The position numbers were made by a program, and so were the translations under genes. The notes under the pieces were generated by a model. It made no database searches, had not been told where the DNA came from, and saw only the letters and a program-made list of their open reading frames with translations. Below, in pieces: positions 34,634 to 47,400 of a DNA stretch of 64,000 nt. Origin of the DNA: Plectrocnemia conspersa (lineage: Eukaryota > Arthropoda > Insecta > Trichoptera > Polycentropodidae); the NCBI GenBank assembly GCA_009617715.1, contig VTFK01000053.1, positions 372,001 through 436,000 on the forward strand, given 5' to 3'. Numbering within the stretch: position 1 is the first letter of the stretch; every line of letters starts with the position of its first letter.

Positions 34634-34900
34634 CAGTGGCGTAGCTATGGGGGGGGCGGAGGGGGCGGGCCGCCCCGGGCGGCACTTGCTTGGGGGCGGC
34701 ATATTCGCGATGGGATCGTTTAGTGTGGTTCTTAACCTTAAATGCACTAAAACATATATAAATTCACGAATAACAAGAGCTTAATAATAACCAATTTATT
34801 ATTTTTAAAAATGCTGATTTTATGACTCTGCAAAAAATGTATGGGGGGGCGGCAATTTTCAGGATCGCCCTGGGCGGCACATACCCTAGCTACGCCACTG
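34634..34900. mobile_element. Short hAT-type element, CAGTGGCGTAGCTA ends
   Basis: Terminal inverted repeats CAGTGGCGTAGCTA / TAGCTACGCCACTG are perfect over 14 bases. Target duplications CTATTGAT (34626-34633) and CTACTGAT (34901-34908) agree at 7 of 8. Subterminal GGGCGGC tracts occur on both sides. It is 267 bp and non-autonomous. Confidence 0.9.
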
Positions 34901-35089
34901 CTACTGATACTATGTTATCAATAAAATGTGCTATATGTGTGGGTATATAAATTCATTATTTTTATTGTATAGTCAACCGTAGAATAAGGTATATCCGGAA
35001 TGGTTTTCGATTGATATAATAAATATTATTAAAAAAGCATTAAGTTCACGAGAAATCTCGAAATTAATGCTCAAATTTAATATATACAG

Positions 35090-35300
35090 ATTTCGTTTAG
35101 TCTTGATAAAGTAAATTATTGGACGACATACCAAGTTTTTTCACGGTTACTTGGAGAATCGTCGTCAATTTGTTGTACATATATGATTTGCAAAAATAAT
35201 AATAAAAAATATAACGGAGTGCTGCAGGGATAACATCTTGATCAACTGCTGTTTCTTTTGTTTATAAATGATTTAACATAACAATTTTTGTTTATGTAAC
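35090..35300 (+). pseudogene. Non-LTR reverse transcriptase relic
   Basis: Fragments read FFHGYLENRRQFVVHI and, in the same frame series after a shift, NGVLQG, a stop, then HLDQLLFLLFINDLT. This matches the (S/G)GVPQGS(H/V)LGPLLFLLFINDL motif of Jockey/CR1-like reverse transcriptases. Stops and frameshifts are frequent, and the ends are not visible. Confidence 0.75.
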
Positions 35301-37654
35301 ATTTATATAAAGCTAGTTGCTGCGAGATTTACATTAAGGGGGAATTTTTCTTCAGGGAAAAATAATACAAAATTTACAGCATTTTATTAATGCTTGAATT
35401 AAATCTTAACTTTCACGCGGTTAATATTTATTATACGTGATAAAATTATACGGGGCATTTACACATTATTTATTTACTATTTCCTTTTATGGTAATATCA
35501 ACCAACTGATGCTTTCATTGGATCTTACGCATTTTCCATTACACTGACACCCCTTGCATTTTTGCCGTCCACGTCATAAGTCGAATCTGTTCATCAACTG
35601 TTCACCTGTCATAAAAAAGATTGCGTATACACACGTACGACTTACGTGTCCGACTACCAACGCGTTCATAAATTTCCAAGAAGGTCGCTAATGAACATAT
35701 TCGGATGATTGTGTACTACATACAGTAACATAAGTCTGGATTGTGATATGACACGCAAAGGGATGTGACGATACGTTACAACGTCATAATCTAAAAATAG
35801 AAGCTCACGTGTAATTACGGGTTGAAGAACTACAATAACGATTTTAATGACACAAAACAAAATATGAGATCATATGGCAGTGTGATTCATAAGCACTGGC
35901 GAAAAGGCCGTTTACGTAAAAATAAACTTGATATATTTCTTATTTTTTTAATTTGGCCAAAAGTGACATAAAATCAAATTGAATGTCAAAATATAAATTA
36001 CTCGAATATTGCAATACATTTTTTTAAAACTTGCCACCCCTTACGTATAATACATGTTTGCGTCTAATGATATGATAAATTTAGAACTTCTGTATACTAT
36101 AAATTATAGGTAATTTATGTGTCAATAAAATAGTTAAAAATAATACATCATTTTGTTTTTACATATAAAATTTAATATGTAAGGGGAATAAATAATATTT
36201 TTTAAGAAACTTGTTTTAAATCGAAGCAAGAGTTTTATATGCGCTACTCTTAATTTAAAATGCATATATCAAACAGGTTTCAGTCAATATTTAAAACAAT
36301 TTTTAGTGGTGCTCAGAGTAAAATAGTATATGTTAAATGTTAACTGTAAGAATTAAAACTAATACTTTCATAACAACCTTGTTGTTCTAATAAAACGTTC
36401 CGCTCGTCTAGAAGAGCATCTTCTATATACTTGTGTGTTTTGAAATATTTATCAACATATACAACGTTGTTAAAACACTTTAGGGCAAGTCTTATCTTTA
36501 ACAGAAATTTTCTACATTTTTAATATAGATATTTCATAATATGGAAGCTTTCACTTTAGTTTCTAGAATGACTAATTCATCGCAAGTGCGATAAGGGAAA
36601 ACCTATGCCAAAAAGAATTTTTTTTATAGATTTGTTCTACAATGATATAATTCCACTGACCAGATTTATATAACATTGTTTGGTTAAAAATAATTACGAC
36701 GAATCGTTGACTGATTCGCATCAGTCATGGTCAGATGAATGTTCACCAAACAGTGCCCCCTTTTACTGAACCGGCGATTCATGAACAGAAACCAAAAACA
36801 CCATAAATAACAAATTAATTAAAATGTTGACGAAATGGCCGTTGTAATTTGACGCCTCATACGATTTAAAATAGAGACTCTTAAATAGTGACGAATATAA
36901 AATGTAATGCCAAAAGTTCAGTTCTCAGAACTTTAATTCAACACATCCGTAGAAGATGGGCTTAATCGATCATAATATTAGCATCAAAAAATAGTCAAGG
37001 TGACTTAAATGATTCATTCATGAACGGTTGACGATTTTCCGAAGAATATGAGATCTAGATGGAAAAAATAATACGGAATACATTTTCATCGGAAAATTAT
37101 TTGTAATGTTGCTGTATTTGAACAAACCGTGTCTAGAAGCTATCGCTAGTACTATATAAGTAATTGTTTAAATATGCGGCGTTGCAAAATTTAAGGTAAT
37201 TTTCCTGCATATCACAACGATAGTTCAGTATTATTAAAAAAAAAACTATTTATGAATTCTAATGTAACGTAGGAGGAAACGTCTTATTAATCATACGTAC
37301 TATATGTACGTGAGATGTATATTTTAAGTCTTTACAATGATATATGGTTATTTCTTTAAATAAAACATATTTTAACGCTAATCGACATAGTTTCGTTCTT
37401 GGACTATTATGTAAATGTAATTTTAGGCCTAGTTATTTTCATTGACAAGATCAACAATATTCATCTGAAAATTTTATTATATATTATTTATGAATTGAAT
37501 ACATGGTAATTTGATATAAATTCTTTCATCAATTGCATTAAGTGTTAATTGCCAAACTTCATTATTGTCAACAGGAAGAATAAAAACTACGTGTTTACCG
37601 AATTATAACATTATTTTGTAATTCGCAACAGTTTTGAAATACATGTTTACTATC
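35301..37654. other. Gene-free stretch
   Basis: AT-rich, no exon or element recognised. The first 150 bases may be further decayed reverse transcriptase. Confidence 0.5.
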
Positions 37655-37709
37655 GTATATGTAATCAGACGACTTAGACTTGGTGTCTAATTCGTCTGAT
37701 TACATATAC
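37655..37709. ncRNA. Candidate 55-base hairpin (pre-miRNA-like)
   Basis: Perfect 18-bp outer arms GTATATGTAATCAGACGA / TCGTCTGATTACATATAC, one C/T mismatch, then a 6-bp inner stem TTAGAC / GTCTAA around a TTGGT loop. The near-perfect pairing and size fit a small-RNA precursor, though a tiny palindromic insertion is also possible. No known miRNA seed recognised. Confidence 0.4.
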
Positions 37710-37896
37710 TCCTGGATTCTGGTAACTTTTGAGCTGGACCTGTTCCGACGTGGAAGTAGAATGCGGTTGCACGTAATTGATCTCTCGTTTATTCCAAGAC
37801 GAAAGCGAAGTGATAAAATATCCTATTAAAAGTTACTGAAGTTTTTTGCAGTACGTCATGTTTCGAGGTATTTGTTTTTGTCTACTTAATATATAT

Positions 37897-38735
37897 TAAG
37901 GGTATCCAAAAGAAAGGACGTTTTTATACTAAATAACTTTGACGGTCAGTTGTGACTTATTTGTTGTTCGGATCGTATGTCTTTCTTTCGGTAGTGTTTG
38001 GATTAACATCTAAAGAGTGCGTTACGATAACAACAAAAAAAAGCTTGCTAAGTTTCAATGGAAAATTTCGTTCCGAGTAAGGTGTTTTTACGCATTTGTA
38101 TGCTGTATGAATTTCACAAAATAAAATCGGCAACCACAGCAACCAAAAATATTTGTGCCGTCTATGGTTGAGTTTTACTATTTCGTTAATTTAAAAAATG
38201 GATCAAAATATTTAAATATGTTTGGAATACAAGCCTAGAAGTAGGATACCAAAAATCATCGATGATACCGCAAAGCTGCAGAAATTGAAGCCAATACAGA
38301 AATGTTGATTTATGGTCTATGCAAAGAAGGTTAAAAAATATTGGGAAGGCGCGGAAACAAGGCGTGTGGGTTCCACACGGACTAAGCGACGAGAACAAGG
38401 CGACGCGCCTGCCTCATACTGCGAGAATCACGCGAGAAAAAAATATTGCATTCAGATGAAAAACTGTTACTTACCCTCCATATTTTCCCGACACAGCACC
38501 ATTAAATTACCATTTATTTAAGTTTCTACAACAGAATTTAGATTGTAAAAAAATAATTGGTGTTAGTAAAGTTAAAACATTTCTTTCTGAATATTTTAAC
38601 GCACAACTAGTGAGTTTTTGCAAATGTCAGATTAAAAACTTACATAACCGATGGAAGAAGGTTATATCTGTCGATGGAGATTATTTTGTAAAATAAATTT
38701 GTTATTAAAAAAATGTTCTTTTTTATAGGTACCGC
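37897..38735 (+). mobile_element. Degraded mariner-family transposon
   Basis: The C-terminal part of a mariner transposase is open from 38466 to the stop at 38696: YPPYFPDTAPLNYHLFKFLQ, then NRWKKVISVDGDYFVK. The signature YSPDLAPSDYHLF is altered (S to F, L to T, SD to LN). Ends near 37900 (GGTATCCAAAAGAAAGGACG) and 38732 (inverted GGTACCTATAAAAAAGAACA) form diverged inverted repeats of about 27 bases. The N-terminal half is not readable. Confidence 0.75.
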
Positions 38736-39572
38736 CTACTACTATTCTTTGCGTAACAGCGATAATTAAAAAATCATAGACTTGGCAATGATGATATGCA
38801 TAATCCTGGAATCAGATATCAGTCGTATTATTTCATATCGTTTTTACACCGACAATTTAGATGTTGTTTACAAGTTTGCAGAAAGTATAATAATATTAAT
38901 ATCCGGAAGCTTTTAGGTTACACCTTATACAGTTTAAAAAAACAACGGTATTTTGCCCGCATAATTTATTATTTAACTGTCATTTACTTTCACATACGTG
39001 GGAAGCAATGTATCATACAATTTATAAACATATAAAAACTGCATTAAACATACATGTATATAATATGTACTGCAAAAAAGTAATATAAGTAGTAAATTTT
39101 TTGAACGATTAATTCGATAAATTGCATCGATTGTTTATTATCACACTTTTGCCATAAATTTATTCTTTAACGTATAAAAATGTTTTTATGCCTTAATTGG
39201 CCTCGATTTGCGTCTTTTCGAATATGCTAAATCATTCGTGATTCATTAAAAAGGTTTACATATTTGCCCCGCCCTGTGTTTCAAGATAAGGAAACGTACT
39301 TTCTACTCTCTCTCTAAAAATGTTTCAACAAGGTAAAATATTTATATTTGCCCTGTTAAAATGTAAAATGATAAATATTTTTTTTATAAATGCGACGTTT
39401 TCCTACGAATGGTTTTCATTCATGACCGTTACGCCATCTCGTTACTTATTCTGTAGGCAATGATTATAATTTAAATTTATTGCAAAATGTAACAGTTATA
39501 TACATGCGCATAAATTCACGCGAAGCAATGTAGGATTTTATATAAATAAATCAAACTAACAATCTTTTACAT
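38736..39572. other. Gene-free stretch
   Basis: Nothing recognised; a CT run lies near 39306. Confidence 0.5.
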
Positions 39573-39829
39573 CATGAGTGGCCAACCCGCGGCCCGCGGG
39601 CCGCATGCGGCCCGCCTTGAACATTTTTCCGGCCCGTGAAATTCATCACACTTTTACAAAATATATTTATTTTATAATGACCAAAACACTATAGACAATT
39701 TTTCACTCAAAAAAAATGTCTTTAGTATATCTAAATATAAAATGGGGATATTTAATTTTATATGTAGCCCGCGGAGTTATGATGCATTTCCAAAGTGGCC
39801 CGCAAGATCATTTAGGTTGGCAACCCCTG
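39573..39829. mobile_element. Short hAT-type element, GGCCCGC-rich ends
   Basis: Ends CATGAGTGGCCAACC and (inverted) CAGGGGTTGCCAACC match at 11 of 15. Flanking 8-mers TTTTACAT (39565-39572) and TCTTACAT (39830-39837) match at 7 of 8. The left end has the nested palindromes GCGGCCCGCGGGCCGC and GCATGCGGCCCGC common to Charlie-like hAT elements. 257 bp, no transposase. Confidence 0.85.
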
Positions 39830-39837
39830 TCTTACAT

Positions 39838-41946
39838 AATTCTCACACAAAGAAAATTTTATAACACAAATGAAAATGTATATGATACAAACATTTAAAA
39901 AATAATTGATGGTAATATAAATTTTCAAAAAAAACTTACAATAATTCAAAGTACACAAAGTGCAAAAATATTTTATTGAGTTATACGACAGTGATACGCG
40001 AAGTAGAAAAACAAGCATAAGTACTTTTTCAACGATCATAGTTCAATTTAACGACCCATAAAATTATTTAAAGCAATAAATATATTTTTATTAATAAAAA
40101 TGTTTGCTTTAGAATACGATATTTGTTACATATTATATATTCTAGGTAAAAATGACAATTAATAATATCATCCATCTACATCGGCAGAGAAAAGAGAGAC
40201 TCCGCCCAAGATGATCCCAACATTGGAGATCGAAATGTCGACAGAAAGGATGAGAAAAAAATAGGCGCGATATCCAAGCCTTCTCATCTTGTTAAAAACA
40301 AACTAAGTATAACCTATTCAGGCAGTTGTTTTAAAATAAAGTGGCGAAAGGAAGTGTCTGAAGGATTCAGTATGACAGTGTTCCGACACACATCAGTATG
40401 CATTTGAGAAAAATGGTGGAAGTTCAATGTCCTTATCAGACCTAGATCAATGGTATGATTTTGGCAAAAATTTGGCAAAAAATGTATTAAATTTAGCAAC
40501 GTTGTCATTCTATGGAACGTGAATCCAAGGATGCTTGGTATCCTTTTGTGCATTTGTTCGGCAGAGTTATTTATGCAACGAATCTATTTATTGTATTATA
40601 CTTGACACCGAACATCTTGGCCTTATTTACGGGTTTTATGCAAGTGCTTTAAAACTGTTAATAGATCACGTCAACGCCATTTTTTTAAATATCAAAGAAC
40701 ACAATATTTTAGCAAAATATTTTGTCGCAACGATTGTGGGCGGTCCCGCCAAAAATGTTTTGTTCAATTTAATTTATTAATATATAAATGTAAAATCAGC
40801 ATCCTGCAATTTTGTATTTCTATAATTAGCTATAAAATATTTATAACAAATGTCTACGTCTCACGCCCGTATTGACCAGAATCATATTTTTAATACGTGT
40901 TATTGAATATACGGGTGATTTAAGATACTTGTGTGGACTTTTTGTTGAATAACATCTAATCTTATGAATGACTTTAGCACTCTTTTAGTAGATTATGTTA
41001 TTTTTATTGGTTAAATTTCTATAGTTTAATCATTTGAAATTTAGTTAATAATATAAGTAATTTATTTTGTAGTACAAAAAATAAGCAAAATATACGTTTT
41101 AAAAATTTATTTCACGTTCTTACCTAATTTCGCATTGTCAAACTCAGGTCCTTGTCGATGTTATGTACGTGCAGTCTTCAAGTGTTAAACAATTCTGCGG
41201 TCAACACTCGGCCAACCTTGAAGCAATCCATCTTGAGAAAGCCGAACCGTTGTTCCAAGTTCCAAGAACGATGACTTTTCTCCGCAGATCCTGACAGCGA
41301 GCACTTCGACAACTACGCCCTGGGAATCCCCGAATGAAAACGGCACGTAACCTCAGGGATACAGGGACTATCAACAATGCCACTATTACATTAAGATGAC
41401 ATTGTCCCAGTTGACGCGATTATGATCACCAAATACACATTCAAGGAAGCGCATTCTATAGATCAATTGGATTATTTACACAGGAGTAAAAATTGGTTTA
41501 GCTTTGAACTGAATTGTGGCTGTAATGAGGTGATGATTGCTGTCACGTTTATCTTGATGGTCTCTGGTTAACCTCGAGCTTTGATTTCACAGTTAATTTA
41601 TAGTTCAGAATCTGCCAATGTAAAAAAAATAATCTGTCACGATTTAATCACAATTAACTTACAGGTATCCTTGTATGTGGTCAGAAAAAATGCATGTGAT
41701 TGAATGAAATACTATGAATCTTATTGAAATGGAAATATTAAAAAAACGACCACTGATTAACCAACTTTTGGTCCTCCCTGCCTAAAAGAAAGGCGCTGAG
41801 ATACAATAATGGAAAATAACCAAATACCCTCTTATAAAGGTATCTCAAGGACATTTTCTTACATTTTTAGATTAAGAATTAAAGTGTCATAGAGGACACG
41901 GGTAACCGATGAAACGTCATAGTTAAGTGAGTTCCTTAAAACAAAG
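39838..41946. other. Gene-free stretch
   Basis: 41130-41420 is less AT-rich and could be old repeat, but no motif identifies it. No host exon was recognised. Confidence 0.45.
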
Positions 41947-42264
41947 TCAAGCATCTTGGAAGATTAATTGAATACGTCGTTTATATGTAAAAGAACATAT
42001 ACTTGCTCTCAAAATGAATTCCATCATCTTTAGATCTTTAGTATAAGTTTCTCTAGCCAAAATGTTACTAACGAAATTGTCAGAATAATCTGGCGAACGG
42101 GATCGAGAAAATGAAACAGTAAATTCATCTTCATAGAAAATATAAGTCACTCCGTAGAGAGATGGACAACGAATGCATTTAATCAATTTTAAATCATCTG
42201 TATAGAGAAGAAGACTTGAATTAATTCTGTCACCGTTTTGTTGAAAACACGAGGTTAGCAACAT
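41947..42264 (-). pseudogene. Non-LTR reverse transcriptase relic
   Basis: The minus-strand frame contains LLLYTDDLKLIKCI (the catalytic YADDLK(L/I) box with A to T). It continues with FTVSFSRSRSPDYSDNFV and ARETYTKDLKMMEFILRASI, the conserved order that follows the catalytic box in CR1/Jockey-group elements (SFSRSRSP..., ...VKDLGV). It opens and closes abruptly, so it is an internal fragment. Confidence 0.8.
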
Positions 42265-43770
42265 TGAAACGGGTGTTTACGAAACGCATGCTATTAGTCC
42301 AACGAACAGTTTTAAAAAAGTTACTTAAAAATGAATAACCACCCAAATAGAAAGCGATGTTTCATTATTAAGATATTTTTTTCCTTTTCTAGAAACCAAA
42401 AATGGAAATATAGTTAAATAACCACATGTTATGATAAAACATTTTAATGTTTATTTAATTATTCAATTTTTTATAAATAAAACTGTAATAAACATAGTTC
42501 ATCCGATTGGTTCGTCGTTTAAGATATATAATATTGATTCAATTGGATTTTCTTGGATTCTTGAATCGCTGTTAATGCAAAGATTGTTAATTTGTCATAA
42601 GACATGGTACGTGCGTTCGTGCTTAAAATCATTTTATTAATACTTTTAAGATATTTAGAATTCTAAAATCTCACGTCTGCAGTTGCCTTTATTGTAATTC
42701 GTCAAAGTCACGTCCACGGATCTTCACAATGGCACGTCAACCACGTGAATCATTTTTTATACCGCTATTGTCGATACCACAAGCGGCTACTTTATTATTC
42801 AAATTGAAAAAAAAGTCGTGTCTAAGTCCGCACAATTCGGTATATTAGTAAAAACATACATATGTATACCGCAAAAATTTAGGAAATGTCGTCTTAAACA
42901 TTGAGTAAGAGGAAAATTTACACTACGCGATTTTTTTGGAGCTATTGCTTTGTATGTCTTGAATTTTAAATGAATCTATTGTTCGAAAAATATAAGCTAT
43001 ATTATTATGTAATGCTATAACTATGTTTTAATTCAATAATAGGTTAGAGTTGAAAATTTTAATCATATAAAGAGATGAAAACAACAATTGTTATTTTATA
43101 TGTCATGACAATGATGCATTTTAGGTTTGGTTTATCACTAACTACAGATGTTAGCTTAAGAAAAAAATAACGAAAATCTGAAAAATATAAGTACTGTTTT
43201 ATGGAAATTCTATAAAAATTATATATACAATTTTTTTTCATGAGTCTGATTTTTATTATTTTTTTAAACATTTACGATCTCGATAGTATAAACCAAACTC
43301 TTTTAATGCCTATATCACCTCATAAGATCAACATTAACCATTTGGTTACAGATTATTTTAGATTACTATTTAAATATCGATGTATGTGAAACAAATAACT
43401 TACAACTAAGGCTTCAAAATATTCGTTATTTTCAACTATTCAAATATGTAAAAATAAACGATAGCAAATTCATTTGTTGCCGAAAAGACTTTCAATAGCC
43501 ATTGATATGGATTTTATTATCGTTGTGTTGCATTATACAAAACAACGAGTTAAATATATTCTAATTCAATACTAAACATTGAGAAAATCCACAGTAGCAT
43601 AATAATAACTCGAAAATATGAGTAATTTATGGAATTTCGCCAATTACCAGTGTTTTTTGTATATTACATGTTTGTTGGCGATTAGCTGTTATAAATAAAA
43701 TACAAACGAGAAGATAAATTTCGCAATACAATATAAGGGCACTGCAGCGTTACAAAATTGATGACCTACT
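42265..43770. other. Gene-free stretch
   Basis: AT-rich, nothing recognised. Confidence 0.5.
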
Positions 43771-44480
43771 TTGTTGTGTGGGGATCACACAGGCTCTCGT
43801 TTGTGGGGGTCCACATTCTTGAATATCGCGTAATTACTGTGACCAAAAGTGATTATTTAACAATAGTGTGACTACACAAAGGCTCTCGTTACAACTAGAA
43901 CTAAAGGGCTTCCTCATAAATAGCACGCAAGGATTCTCCGATGCATTGAATGAATATTTATTTGTTATGAAATGGTCACGGGAAACAATATATCACCAGA
44001 AAACAAATATCACTGTTAGGCCAACCATCTGTTACACAATTCTTCGACCTCAATGATATCTATCAAGCAAATGTCATTTTCTAAAGACGTATACTTATTT
44101 CGTTGTTCTAAGAAGCGAGTGCAGCGTTTGACTGGATGATCGCTGCATAGAAGCCCTGGTAGACTCCGGCAGACACTCGAAGAGACTAACAGACACCCGC
44201 GGATAATATACTGTCATGGACGCTCACATCCTGAGAGGAACTTCACCATACAAGCACCGTAGCAGAGAAAGATCCACACGCCACCTACAAGACCACTGAG
44301 GAACTTCCACCGACAACCCTGCGCCAGCTTCTCCACCACTGTTCGGGGAAAACATCTCGCCATTCAGTCTGTCTCAATAGGTAATATAATTTAATAAAAT
44401 TCTTACTAGTTTCCCCCTACGTCTTACTGGCTGTGAAGTCACATACTCTTAGTGTCAGAAACCCGAAAGTTGCAACACGC
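43771..44480. other. Possible LTR-like remnant
   Basis: A less AT-rich block with repeated CACACAGGCTCTCGTT / CACAAAGGCTCTCGTT pieces (near 43786 and 43875), a purine/CA-rich leader-like run and AATAAAA near 44391. No paired repeat, primer site or polyprotein is found, so the assignment is tentative. Confidence 0.25.
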
Positions 44481-47400
44481 AACTGAAATATTCAACTACA
44501 AATTAAAAACATTTGACTAAAAAAATCAGATGAATATATGCTGTATTCGAATATTTGAATGATCGTCGGATTTGTCAATTTTTAATAAATTATCAAAAGC
44601 CGATGTATTGGATTTCGGTAATCAAAGGGTTAAAGAGTGTATAATTTTTTTAAACAGCTAATATGCCCACTGCAATGCATTATTTAGACCTACCGAAGAT
44701 TCGATGCTGGTTTTGGTTTTGTTTTATGTCAGTCTAATAAAAAAATATTTTGTATTATGTTTTAAATTTCACATGCTTGTTTTAGTATGAGAAGTTTTTT
44801 TATAGCAACAATTTTTTGGTTTTTATTAACTGATCGTCGCTCACAAGTCTTTAAATTGTGCTTATTTAGCATAATCCGAATCAATGCTGCTGTAGCAGTA
44901 CATAGAATTCTGACTTCACTGCAATAAGGCGTGTGGCACAAACCGGCGATACGTGATATTATTTTTCTCATATAAAGTATTGAATTGATTATAAAAAAGT
45001 ACAGAATAGTTATATATTATTTTAAATGCTGTGAGAAAGTCAATATGTATTTAATCAAGTGAATGATATATTCGTTTTCTTATTCAAGATATAGAAATGG
45101 GATGAAACAGCACGTAACTCATGCTAGAATGTTTTTCTGAAAAAAATAACGTTAAAAATTTACAGCGTTGAAAATGGTAGAAATATAGAAATAGAACTAT
45201 TAAATAATCTAAAGTAATACAGTTACAGTAAAAGTAATCTACTTATCTCATAAACGACTTAAATGATGATGAGATTGAAACAGATAAAAACTCAAAGCAT
45301 CAAATCACATTCTAACGGTTATACTACACTGTCGTTCCTCATGCCATTTAGAAAGCTGATTCAAGCTTATTGAATTATCAAGATAGTTTTACAGCTATCA
45401 TTTAAAAGGCGCTAACTAAAGAAAAAATGCATATGTATTGCAAGCAGGAGCTTCTTTTTATTGGAATTCTATTCAGCTCAGCTGGATGAATCTATACCGA
45501 TAGACAATTAACCAGAATAACTTTTATTTAAGTGTAATGCTAATTTATTTCTCTACGTTATATCATAACGTACATATATTGTGATTAGAGGCGAATTCAT
45601 CTTAATGAAACTATAGGGAAACCTATATACTTCTCCATTAGAAAGTGTTATTTAAATAAGGTATTTTACGAATGAACCATCATACCAGAACACCCAAGAA
45701 ACATATGCAAACATTGACCACCACATTAACCTTTCGTTATCACCTATTATATAATATATTAATAGCTTCTAATAGTTAATATGTATAATATTTTGTGGTT
45801 TTCGTGAAGCACGCTGAGAGAAATTATAATGATCCATTAAAGAGGGCGTATATAAGAGAGACGTAGTTGGATACAGCCTAATTTTAAGCAATTTTTATGT
45901 GAAAGAATCTATAAAAGTCACACTATCGTGTATTTTGAGAGGCACTAACTCTTTTATAATATCTTTGGATAATCTGTAGTCATTGCATCTAAAAGTTCCA
46001 TCTGAAATATTTTAATGAAATAATACAGTTGTATAATAAAATGATTTTTAATCTAGTATGTTATAGATAGATAGCAATACTATAGTACAACTATTAAACA
46101 TATTTGGTTCAACTTTTAAATATTCTAAAATGATTTGTTATTCATTCAGCATCCACTCAAAATATACCTTTACGAAAATCCTTTGTGAAATAATATAGGA
46201 CACACCTTGGACAAAAATTTGCATGACCCAAATTTTAACATAATTTATTGCAGCTGTCAGATACAGCTAATATATGACTTAAAGTAATACTACCAATTAC
46301 CTTTTTAGAACAAACATATACCATTATTAGTTTAAAAAATATCTGTGTAAATTATTATTAAGAGAGCGTAGGATGCAGTAGGTCCGGGTAGCTTGCAAAT
46401 GCAAACATTACAGTATTTCTGTCAGGTTGCATCTCAAAAAATAATACTGATTCGTCATCGTCTTCAATTCCGAGGGTCCATTGTGTGGGCGGGCTGATAA
46501 TGCAAATATAGCCCTTTTATGCTGTGAGAAATAAGGATAAACGTTCAAATTCGCAGGCAGGTCAAGGATTCGTCGGATGTGTCGCGGATGTTGTCCGATG
46601 AATGGATTGTTAGCAATTCACATGGCGACTCTGATTCTCGAAACGGTCGAGGAATTACAAATGATACTGGCATAATCCAAGTTTCGAGATCTTGAAAGTG
46701 TCTGAACTCGCGGGGGTAACAACCGGCGTGATGAGGGTATAACATCTCCATGTGAAGATGATTGCCGATTGATTATGGTGATTACATGCTGAAGAAAAAA
46801 GTTTCTTATTTTTTATTGAGTCGAAATTTTTTTTTCGAGTGCTTATATGTTTGAACATATTATTTATGTCAATAAATAATACGATTCATGGCGGAAAGGT
46901 TAATGGCATCATTATTGTTATGTATGGTAGAATCAAGGTAACTGATAACACAAACTCAATTTACAGTTCAGTTATGAAACGAGGTCAGTTTTCATGTTAT
47001 GTTTTTTTTATAATTATTTTTATCACGTTTTTAAGATTATAGCCTAGACAAGACTATCACTAACGTAGACTTAGAAGAGTGTGTCTATTTTTAAATTAAT
47101 ACTTTAATAGTTTAGCAATAATTAAAAATCAAACAGATCGTTTAATACTAATAAACAAATCACACTGCTTATGTTGTTTCTTCTAATGTACATTGAACTG
47201 TTAAAACACTATTTTTAGACATCTCTCTTACATATTTCCTAAGTTAGAAAGATAAAGCAATTTTAACTGACGCGTGTCAAAATACGTTACGTCAAATTCT
47301 AGTTTCTTAGACTGTATGTTATGTATTATTTTTAATACTAAAATATTAAAAAATTAACGTAAACCAGTTTTTTTTAGTATTAGGAAATGATTCCATATTT

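Noticed and set aside
36594..36603. GGGAAAACCT kappa-B-like motif
   Set aside because: Isolated, far from either host gene and expected by chance at this length.
46360..46760. Less AT-rich block with open frames on both strands
   Set aside because: No recognisable peptide, no convincing splice sites and no repeat match.
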